Below are positions 1-6,783 of a stretch of DNA of 64,000 nt, piece by piece. Each line of letters begins with the position of its first letter. The stretch's first letter is position 1. The DNA is from Lewinella sp041392765. Its GTDB lineage: Bacteria > Bacteroidota > Bacteroidia > Chitinophagales > Saprospiraceae. Position numbers and translations under genes: made by a program. The stretch is from the NCBI GenBank assembly GCA_041392765.1, contig JAWKLL010000006.1:62001-126000 (forward strand). Reading direction: 5' to 3'. The notes below the pieces were generated by a model, which saw only the letters and a program-made list of their open reading frames with translations, was not told where the DNA came from and ran no database searches.

Positions 1-403
1 CAGTCGTAACCACTGCATCGCCGCCAAGATAGATAAAGCGTAGGCTGTAAAGGGGTTGGTCATCAGGTAGCGTGACACCTTGAAGGGTATTGTCTAAAAA
101 GGCGAAATTTAGGTGTCCCCCAGCGACGACTTCTGGGGTTAGGTTGAAGTGGTTCTCAAGAATCCAAGGCACCTGTGGGTTGTAAGTAACCCCAAGGAAC
201 TGCAATTGGGTAGGATCCCAGGAGTGGTTGTACTGTAAGCCAATAACTTCCGTGAAGTTATGAGCCGTTACAGGCAGCGTGACCATGTCGTCAGGTTGAG
301 CTGCGGTACTCTGTACGCGCAGGCCAAAACTGCAATCCGCTTGTCCTAGTAGTACCCCGGCCCACCAGACAGCGAAACAAAAAAGAAGGCATTTTCGAAA
401 CAT
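1..403 (-). CDS. Secreted cohesin-like domain protein (partial, 3' end outside window)
   Basis: An open frame runs leftward from an ATG at 401-403 to the window edge, giving 134 residues without a stop. The N-terminus (MFRKCLLFCFAVWWAGVLLG) looks like a Sec signal peptide. It is followed by a segment reading ADCSFGLRVQST, then VTLPVTAHNFTEVIGLQYN and a WDPTQLQFLGV stretch. This pattern (a beta-strand, 'VxLPVxxxNFxxxxGxQyxxxWDp..L.f') resembles the start of cohesin/adhesion beta-sandwich modules, which in Bacteroidota often begin large secreted proteins with a C-terminal sorting domain. The rest of the gene is not visible, so total length and sorting signal are unknown. The family call is by pattern recognition only. 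Confidence 0.6.
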   Translation of the reverse strand, partial: MFRKCLLFCFAVWWAGVLLGQADCSFGLRVQSTAAQPDDMVTLPVTAHNFTEVIGLQYNHSWDPTQLQFLGVTYNPQVPWILENHFNLTPEVVAGGHLNFAFLDNTLQGVTLPDDQPLYSLRFIYLGGDAVVTT

Positions 404-822
404 AATTCAATCATTTTATGGGATTAGCATTGATAGTAACAGGGAAGCGGTGCGTCATGTACAGCCTCCGATAATACAAAAGTAAGCATAGCAACCAGTG
501 CAGATAACTACAATATTAGGCCACAATAGATTTTTTTTATTTAAATATTATTTTTATATAACTGATTTACAATATTTTATAATTTCATTTTATAGCGTAA
601 TTATAGGAACGGGAAGTTTTTTTATTTATGACTAACAGTCAAAAAATCATGCATCAACCAGATAAGCATCATATAAATGGTGGTTATCACCCTTGGCGGG
701 GGTATAGACTCTTTGCCATCAAAAAAATCATCCACAATAAAGCTACTCTTCCAGCACTTAAAAATGATTTGAGTTTGCTACCCAACAATACATTGATACC
801 TAATTCCTTCTTGCCTTGTTTT
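404..822. other. Intergenic, AT-rich, no gene recognised
   Basis: The stretch is AT-rich, especially 520-600. The short open frames here have no recognisable protein character. It probably contains the promoter of the leftward cohesin-like gene. Confidence 0.4.
477..484 (-). promoter_or_regulatory. Possible -7 box for the cohesin-like gene
   Basis: Read on the minus strand this is TACTTTTG, a match to the Bacteroidota -7 consensus TAnnTTTG, about 75 bases upstream of the ATG at 403. No clear -33 TTTG was found at the right distance, so the call is weak. Confidence 0.3.
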
Positions 823-1011
823 TCACATTGCTTTTGTATTTTGAGACAAATCCACCAATTCATAGCGGAATAATGGGATATACTGCGTCTGTTCGGCATC
901 GGGAAGATTGAAGAAGTTGTCGAAGTCATGTACTTTCCACTCCTTGTTTCCGTGGCATAAAAGCCTCATCACTTTTATTGTTCCGCGCATAAAAAACCTT
1001 ATTTTATTCAA
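823..1011 (-). pseudogene. Remnant of an Rpn/PD-(D/E)XK transposase-nuclease family protein
   Basis: A 62-codon leftward frame contains LLCHGNKEWKV, then FNLPDAEQTQYIP and LFRYELVDLSQNT. This fits the central region of Rpn-type (PF04754-like) nucleases, where a YHG-K-WKV segment is followed by 'lPe...yiP.F.Y.lvDLs'. Family members are around 300 residues, so only a core fragment remains. The neighbouring frame continues with lysine-rich sequence but no recognisable domain. It overlaps the region just upstream of the aminopeptidase start on the other strand. Called from memory of the family pattern; a profile search would decide. Confidence 0.45.
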
Positions 1012-1048
1012 TATTTCTATGTTTCTTGCGTATCCAAACCAAAGGATT

Positions 1049-2881
1049 ATGCAAACGATACCGGAAAGAATACAAGCGTTGCGCGCTTTGATGAACGAAC
1101 GCCAAATTGACGCTTACCTTATACCTAGTGGTGACCCGCACCAGAGCGAGTACGTGGCACCTCATTGGGAAACACGCGCGTGGATGTCGGGATTTACAGG
1201 TTCGGCAGGTACGCTAATTATTACGCACGATCATGCTGGGTTATGGACAGATTCCCGCTACTTTGTACAGGCTGAACAACAATTGGCAGGCAGTGACGTG
1301 GTACTGCACAAGCAGCAGATACCTCATGCTCCGGAGCATATCGACTGGCTGGCAACACATCTGCCTGCTGGAAGTAAATTGGGGTTGGACGGCATGGTGG
1401 TATCTTTAGCGACCGTTCGAGCCTTGGAGCGGCAGCTTACGCCAAAAGGCATTCACCTCGTGACAAGCTACGACCTACCCGGCCAGTTGTGGGCCACCCG
1501 ACCGCCTATACCCGCCTCGGAGGTATATGACTTCCCCGTTTCATACGCTGGCGAAGGCAGGGAGCAGCGCTTAGACAGATTGCGCCAGTGGCTTTCTCAA
1601 CAGGGAGGCGATGCCTTATTATTAGTAGCGTTGGATGACATAGCCTGGACGCTCAATATTCGCGCTGCGGATGTGGACTACAACCCGGTATGTTTGAGCT
1701 ATCTATTAGTGGAAAAGAATGACGCGCAGTGGTTTGCAGGAAGAAGGCGCGTGCCGGAAGCTTTGCAATCCCAGCTTTCGGAAGCGGGTGTAGCGGTAAA
1801 GGAGTACGAGGAAGCTGCCGATGCACTGGCGCATTTTGCTTCATCTTCAGTCATAGTCGTTGACCCCGCTACCATTAGCCATCGTTTTTACGAGTTGCTG
1901 GCAGGTAAGAACATTCAGGAGGCTGGCAGCCCTGTTGTGTCTATGAAGGCAATCAAGAACGAGGTGGAGATAAACAATTGGCAGCAGTGTATGCGCCGCG
2001 ACGGGGTAGCACTGTTGCGCCTGTTTCGCTGGTTGGAAACCACCTTGCGGCAAAGGGAAGTGCCGGAGGTGGAAGTAGGCGAGCAGTTAGCTCGTTTTCG
2101 CAGCCAGCAGGCACTATATATAGGTGAGAGTTTTCCTGCTATCGTGGGCTACCAAGCAAATGGAGCTATCGTGCACTATCGGGCAGAGGAAGGTAGTTGT
2201 GCTATGTTGCAACCCGAAGGCATCTTACTACTGGATAGCGGAGGGCAGTATTGGGATGGTACTACTGACATAACGCGCACGGTGGCTTTAGGTCGCACCA
2301 CGGAGGCCCAACGCCAGCACTTTACCTTGGTGCTCAAAGGGATGATTGCCTTGAGCATGGCCAAATTTCCAGAAGGTACGAGCGGTGCTCAGTTAGATAC
2401 ATTGGCCAGGCAATTTCTTTGGCAAGAAAACTTGAACTACGGCCACGGCACCGGGCACGGAGTAGGCTATTTTCTGAATGTACACGAGGGGCCACAAGGG
2501 TTTGCTACCAGCGCTGTAACGTCGAGAGGTAGAACAGCTTTCCGGGCTGGTATGGTTACGAGCAACGAACCAGGGTTTTACCGAGAGGGGCACTATGGCA
2601 TACGCACTGAAAATCTAATGCTTTGTGTGGCAGATGGTACCTCGCTGTACGGCAACTTCTTCCGGTTTGAGACACTTACATTGTTTCCGATTGACAAACG
2701 GTTAGTAGCAATAGAGATGCTGACACGCCAAGAACGGGACTGGTTGGATCGTTACCACCAGCAAGTACAGGAAGCATTAATGCCTTTGCTGAATGATGAA
2801 GAAGAACGCGCATGGCTAGCCGCACAATGTGCCCCTTTGGTAAATGATGATATATCTTCTTTGAAAGACTTGTTTTATTAG
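1049..2881 (+). CDS. Xaa-Pro aminopeptidase (aminopeptidase P, M24B family)
   Basis: Removes the N-terminal residue from peptides with proline in the second position; a cytosolic dinuclear metal peptidase. The protein of 610 residues matches the long, three-domain form of aminopeptidase P: two creatinase-like N-terminal domains (SGFTGSAGTL motif near residue 45) and a C-terminal pita-bread catalytic domain. The metal ligands are visible: Asp396 and Asp407 in LLLDSGGQYWDGTTDITR, a His in GTGHGVGYFLNVHEGP, a Glu in TSNEPGFY and a Glu in IRTENLML. The start at ATG 1049 is preferred over the upstream frame because AAAGGA lies just before it and homology begins there. It stands alone, followed by a structured intergenic region. 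Confidence 0.93.
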   Translation: MQTIPERIQALRALMNERQIDAYLIPSGDPHQSEYVAPHWETRAWMSGFTGSAGTLIITHDHAGLWTDSRYFVQAEQQLAGSDVVLHKQQIPHAPEHIDWLATHLPAGSKLGLDGMVVSLATVRALERQLTPKGIHLVTSYDLPGQLWATRPPIPASEVYDFPVSYAGEGREQRLDRLRQWLSQQGGDALLLVALDDIAWTLNIRAADVDYNPVCLSYLLVEKNDAQWFAGRRRVPEALQSQLSEAGVAVKEYEEAADALAHFASSSVIVVDPATISHRFYELLAGKNIQEAGSPVVSMKAIKNEVEINNWQQCMRRDGVALLRLFRWLETTLRQREVPEVEVGEQLARFRSQQALYIGESFPAIVGYQANGAIVHYRAEEGSCAMLQPEGILLLDSGGQYWDGTTDITRTVALGRTTEAQRQHFTLVLKGMIALSMAKFPEGTSGAQLDTLARQFLWQENLNYGHGTGHGVGYFLNVHEGPQGFATSAVTSRGRTAFRAGMVTSNEPGFYREGHYGIRTENLMLCVADGTSLYGNFFRFETLTLFPIDKRLVAIEMLTRQERDWLDRYHQQVQEALMPLLNDEEERAWLAAQCAPLVNDDISSLKDLFY

Positions 2882-2900
2882 TTTTGTCGAACCTCAAAAT

Positions 2901-3064
2901 AGAGGTTATGTACGGGGAATTTGTATAGGGATTCAAATAAGATTTTTACGTTAGGCAAGGAAAAGGTTCTTTTGCTTAGCCGTCGCTAAGCAAAATGGTT
3001 CTTTGACGCAGCATGGCGTAAAAAGATATTTGAAGCGCGTACAAAATTCTCCTACATAACCTCT
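2901..3064. repeat. Long imperfect inverted repeat with internal perfect hairpin
   Basis: AGAGGTTATGTA at 2901-2912 is repeated in inverse at 3053-3064, and similarity continues inward on both arms (GGGAATTTTGTA-like, TTCAAATA, TTTTTAC). At the centre lies a perfect 11-bp stem TTTTGCTTAGC (2970-2980) / 2985-2995 with a CGTC loop, followed by GGTTCTTTGAC (2997-3007), a word also found at 39718, 39860 and 52329. It sits between the aminopeptidase and prs and could form one long folded transcript end or be a mobile short element. Confidence 0.6.
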
Positions 3065-3121
3065 AGTTGAATTACTTTATTTTTTATCGCCCCTAAATTT
3101 AATCATAGCATAATAATCTTT

Positions 3122-3129
3122 TAACTTTG
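3122..3129 (+). promoter_or_regulatory. Possible -7 box upstream of prs
   Basis: TAACTTTG matches TAnnTTTG and lies about 250 bases before the prs start. No clear -33 element is seen, so it is tentative. Confidence 0.3.
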
Positions 3130-3377
3130 TGCCATTCCCTGACTTTATCGTTTTCTAAGAGACGGAAAAAATAAATTGTACAACTTTTGATTCGGAAAAA
3201 TTTTCTTCATAATCGTAGTTATCGAACAACGTTGAGTTGTCTAATAACTGAAGAATCGGGAGAAATTGTGTGAAAATATTTGCGAATCTTTTAGAAAAAG
3301 TTGTACGATTTGTCCCTGTCAAGTTTCTAAGCGTGAATATGTTCATTCCTTCCAAAAATATCGAACCTAATATCAAT

Positions 3378-4316
3378 ATGATCGTTGACGTTAAGCTTTT
3401 CAGCACAACTCATTCCCGTTATTTGGCTGAAAAGATAGCCGATAACTATGGCCATCCATTAGGTGATTTAACCATCAAGCGATTCAGTGACGGGGAAATG
3501 CAGCCCGTTATCAATGAATCAGTAAGGGGGGGCTTTGTCTTCTTCATCGCTTCTACTTGCCAGCCTCACGATAATTTGATGGAACTTTTATTGTCTATTG
3601 ATGCGGCTAAGCGAGCTTCGGCGGGGTATATCACAGCGGTTATTCCCTATTTTGGGTATGCCCGCCAAGACAGGAAGGATAAACCCAGGGTGCCGATTTC
3701 GGCAAAACTCATTGCCAATCTCATGGAAGCTGCCGGCGTGAACCGCATCATGACGCTCGACCTCCACGCCGATCAAATACAGGGCTTTTTCGATATACCA
3801 TTGGATCACCTCAGGAGTGAGGCTATTTATTTGCCTTACATCCAAGAGAACTACGACACCAGCAACGTCACTTTTGCCTCTCCTGATGTAGGAGGCGTGA
3901 AACGTGCTCGTACTTTCGCCAAGCATTTTCAGCGGCCTTTGGTAATTTGTGATAAATACCGAAAGCAAGCCAACGAAATAGCTGAAATGACGGTGATAGG
4001 CGATGTGACGGATGCGGATGTTATTCTCGTGGATGACTTAGTGGATACGGCTGGTACGCTCTGCCGCGCCGCAGATATCATCATGGAAAAGGGAGCTAGA
4101 AGTGTAAGAGCCATCTGTACACATCCTGTATTAAGTGGTAAAGCTTACGAAAACATTGAAAATTCGGTATTGCAAGAACTATTAGTGTGCGATACCATTC
4201 CTCTCAAACAACAGTCGCCTAGGATTAAGGTGTTATCCACGGCCAAATTGTTTGCTAGAGCCATCAGAAATACACACGAGCACCGTTCTATCTCGGCACT
4301 TTTTGCCAATGATTGA
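3378..4316 (+). CDS. prs: Ribose-phosphate pyrophosphokinase (PRPP synthase)
   Basis: Makes PRPP from ribose 5-phosphate and ATP, the precursor for nucleotides, histidine, tryptophan and NAD. The 312-residue product has the usual family length. It begins DVKLFSTTHSRYLAEKIA and carries FSDGEMQP, the DLHADQIQGFFDIPLDHL region and the PRPP-binding loop VILVDDLVDTAGTL. Start ATG 3378 is chosen because conserved sequence begins there; the frame stays open upstream to 3270 but without family similarity. It is followed by rplY after 117 bases, the common prs-rplY gene order. Confidence 0.96.
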   Translation: MIVDVKLFSTTHSRYLAEKIADNYGHPLGDLTIKRFSDGEMQPVINESVRGGFVFFIASTCQPHDNLMELLLSIDAAKRASAGYITAVIPYFGYARQDRKDKPRVPISAKLIANLMEAAGVNRIMTLDLHADQIQGFFDIPLDHLRSEAIYLPYIQENYDTSNVTFASPDVGGVKRARTFAKHFQRPLVICDKYRKQANEIAEMTVIGDVTDADVILVDDLVDTAGTLCRAADIIMEKGARSVRAICTHPVLSGKAYENIENSVLQELLVCDTIPLKQQSPRIKVLSTAKLFARAIRNTHEHRSISALFAND

Positions 4317-4367
4317 TTTTTTTTAAAAAAATCCAACAGCTAAGTATCAGATTTTCTAAGGATTGAC

Positions 4368-4375
4368 TATCTTTG
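4368..4375 (+). promoter_or_regulatory. -7 box upstream of rplY
   Basis: TATCTTTG is a full match to the Bacteroidota TAnnTTTG box, 58 bases before the rplY ATG. It suggests that rplY has its own promoter in addition to read-through from prs. No convincing -33 TTTG was found. Confidence 0.5.
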
Positions 4376-4433
4376 CGTGCCTTTTTGAAGCCTTCCTTAT
4401 AAAGGGGGCAAAAACAGAGAAATATCAAGCATC

Positions 4434-5036
4434 ATGGAAGCAGTAATTGTTTCAGGACAGTTGAGGTCGGATTTGGGCAAGAAAGGAGCTAAAGCCGTTC
4501 GTAATGAAGGGCAAATCCCCGCTGTTCTTTATAGCAAAGACCAGATCGTTCACTTCGCTACTACACAGAAGGAAGTGAGAGGATTGGTTTATACGCCAGA
4601 GTTCAAAGTAGCAGAAGTTAAAGTGGAAGGTAAGACTTACCGCTGCATCATTAAAGATGTGCAGTACCACCCTGTTACTGACGAAATTACTCACATCGAT
4701 TTCCTCCAGTTGGTGGATGGCCACCCGATAAAACTGCAAGTCCCGGTGCGTTTCGTAGGCACATCTCCTGGTTTGCGTGCAGGTGGTAAACTGTTGCAGA
4801 ATGTTCGCCGTGTTGCCATTAAGACGGTTCCAGAAAATATGGTATCCGAGTTAACATTGGATATTTCCAAGTTGGAATTGGGGCAATCCATTCGTATCCG
4901 TGACCTCAAGCCGATTGATGGCGTAGAAATTCTCACGCCTGCAGGCACGCCCGTAGGTACTATCGAAATTCCTCGTGCCCTGCGTTCTGCTGCTGCTGCG
5001 GAAAAGAAAGCCGCCGACAAAAAAGGCAAGAAGTAA
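4434..5036 (+). CDS. rplY: 50S ribosomal protein L25 (CTC form)
   Basis: Binds 5S rRNA in the large ribosomal subunit. The protein has 200 residues, the longer CTC/TL5-type version with an N-terminal L25 domain (about 1-95; GKKGAKAVRNEGQIPAVLY) and a C-terminal beta domain (about 100-185). The tail is alanine/lysine-rich (AAAAEKKAADKKGKK), as is common in Bacteroidota. It lies directly downstream of prs and upstream of a nitrilase-family gene. Confidence 0.95.
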   Translation: MEAVIVSGQLRSDLGKKGAKAVRNEGQIPAVLYSKDQIVHFATTQKEVRGLVYTPEFKVAEVKVEGKTYRCIIKDVQYHPVTDEITHIDFLQLVDGHPIKLQVPVRFVGTSPGLRAGGKLLQNVRRVAIKTVPENMVSELTLDISKLELGQSIRIRDLKPIDGVEILTPAGTPVGTIEIPRALRSAAAAEKKAADKKGKK

Positions 5037-5157
5037 TTTTTTACTCCCTTTGGGGGGGATATCTATACGGGAAGGGCGTGTACCAATGGTATGCGCCCTT
5101 CTTGTGTTTAGGTATTGTCTTACTTATTCCCAAACGGTTACTAATAATTTTGGAGCC

Positions 5158-5949
5158 ATGCACGGACACCCCACGGAGGTGCTACGCCTCACCTTAGTAC
5201 AAACGGACATTGTGTGGCAGTCGCCAGTACAGAACAAGCAGCGGATAGCATCACTATTGGCCAATATAGTAGGCACAACGGATGTTATTGTGCTGCCTGA
5301 GATGTTTACTACAGGGTTTACCATGCAGCCAGAACAGTGGTCGGAATCCACAGAGGGGCCTACATGGCAGTGGATGAAAGCATTGGCCGTAGAAAAACAA
5401 GCTGCGGTTGTAGGTAGTGTAGCGATTGAAGAAGACGGTAGTTACTATAATCGACTGTATTGGGTGATGCCAGATGGCACTACCTATACTTATGACAAAC
5501 GCCACTTATTTACATTAGCTGGCGAACACCTACATTACTGTGCCGGCACTGATCGTTTGGTAGTGGATTTTAAGGGGTGGCGTATCATGCCTTTGGTGTG
5601 CTATGACATACGTTTCCCTGTATGGAGTAGGAACAATAGCGGTTATGATCTCTTATTGTATATTGCCAACTTCCCCGATAGGCGGGGCCATGCTTGGAGA
5701 AGTTTGCTGATGGCTCGCGCTATAGAGAATGTCGCCTATACAGTGGGTTTGAACAGGGTAGGTATGGATGGAAATGGCGTGTACCATGCAGGAGATTCTA
5801 TGCTGATTGGATTTGATGGTCGTATCCACGCACATTTACCTGCTAGAGAGTGGGTGGAGCAAGTGACTATTACGAAACAACCCTTACTAGATTTTCGAGA
5901 TCGAATGTCATTCTTGAATGATAGCGATGAATTTACGATTAAGACCTAG
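5158..5949 (+). CDS. Nitrilase-family amidohydrolase, omega-amidase type (YafV/NIT2-like)
   Basis: Probably hydrolyses alpha-ketoglutaramate or alpha-ketosuccinamate, repair products of glutamine/methionine transamination. The 263-residue protein shows the catalytic triad of the nitrilase fold: Glu in VLPEMFTTGF, Lys in YTYDKRHLFTLAGEH and Cys in MPLVCYDIRFPVW. The GEH and NRVGMDGNGVYHAGDS segments agree with the omega-amidase branch. ATG 5158 with TGGAG five bases ahead is preferred over an upstream frame that overlaps rplY. The exact substrate is inferred from family. Confidence 0.88.
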   Translation: MHGHPTEVLRLTLVQTDIVWQSPVQNKQRIASLLANIVGTTDVIVLPEMFTTGFTMQPEQWSESTEGPTWQWMKALAVEKQAAVVGSVAIEEDGSYYNRLYWVMPDGTTYTYDKRHLFTLAGEHLHYCAGTDRLVVDFKGWRIMPLVCYDIRFPVWSRNNSGYDLLLYIANFPDRRGHAWRSLLMARAIENVAYTVGLNRVGMDGNGVYHAGDSMLIGFDGRIHAHLPAREWVEQVTITKQPLLDFRDRMSFLNDSDEFTIKT

Positions 5950-6035
5950 TTACCTGGAAGGGCAATGAATCAAAATAACGCGTCGTTCATACAAGCTATT
6001 TGAATTTGTTTTTTGAAAATCCAATTTATCAACAG

Positions 6036-6554
6036 ATGAGTACAAACTGGAAAGCGGGAATAATGGGCGTATGGTTGCTTTTGGGGGCTACTTCCTGCTC
6101 ACACATACAAGAAATGTTGCGGTGTAGCCCGGAGGTGGAAGTGTCGGCTGCGGAGGCACAATTGCGCAAGAATATTGTTTCTTACGCATTGGATTACCAA
6201 GGTACTCGCTACAAATATGCAGGGCGATCACCCCAAACGGGTTTTGATTGCAGTGGCTTTGTTCATTATGTATTCCAAGCCTTTAACCATGATTTACCCC
6301 CTGTATCCCGTGCACAGGAGACAGAAGGGCGAAAAATTGATGTAGGAGATACCCAAGCCGGCGACCTCTTATTTTTCAGAAAAAGTAAGGCAGGGCAGGT
6401 TTTTCACGTAGCTTTGGTTGTGAAAAACACGAATGAGGGCATTACCGTGGTGCATAGTACTACTTCAAGGGGCGTGGTCATGGAAAATATTTCCCAGAGC
6501 AGTTACTGGAAAAACAAAATCACAACCGCTTGTGATGTTTTAAGAAGTAGATAA
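6036..6554 (+). CDS. NlpC/P60 family lipoprotein (cell-wall endopeptidase)
   Basis: A predicted outer-membrane or periplasmic lipoprotein that cleaves peptidoglycan stem peptides. Residues 1-22 form a lipoprotein signal ending LLGATSC. The NlpC/P60 domain (about 45-170) has the catalytic Cys in GFDCSGFVHYVF, a His in GQVFHVALVV and a third polar residue in VVHSTTSRG. The 172-residue length is typical of Spr-like enzymes. ATG 6036 is chosen because the signal peptide follows it; the frame extends upstream only to a TTG. Confidence 0.9.
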   Translation: MSTNWKAGIMGVWLLLGATSCSHIQEMLRCSPEVEVSAAEAQLRKNIVSYALDYQGTRYKYAGRSPQTGFDCSGFVHYVFQAFNHDLPPVSRAQETEGRKIDVGDTQAGDLLFFRKSKAGQVFHVALVVKNTNEGITVVHSTTSRGVVMENISQSSYWKNKITTACDVLRSR

Positions 6555-6746
6555 AACCCAGCAATATCTTTTTTGTACCTTCTGTAAAAAATGAAGTTAC
6601 TTTGTTTTTTCTCATCTCTAAATAAGTTACTTTTGGTTATTGTAAGGGACGAAAAAATAAATTCAGAATCATCAAGCTAAAAGTGTTAAATAAGTAGTTC
6701 TTTATACGGTTTAACCCTTTTTGATTCTCCTTAAATGCTGAATCTA

Positions 6747-6759
6747 TTTCCGTCAAATT
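6747..6759. repeat. 13-bp word TTTCCGTCAAATT, also at 17335 and 17455
   Basis: The 13 bases recur (either orientation) at 17335-17347 and 17455-17467. Three occurrences in 64 kb are not expected by chance. It sits between the NlpC/P60 gene and the histidine kinase. Confidence 0.4.
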
Positions 6760-6783
6760 ACCAATGCAGTAAACACTGAAAGT

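Noticed and set aside
628..873. 81-codon open frame to the right of the cohesin-like gene
   Set aside because: Low-complexity composition, no start signal, and it overlaps the Rpn remnant on the other strand.
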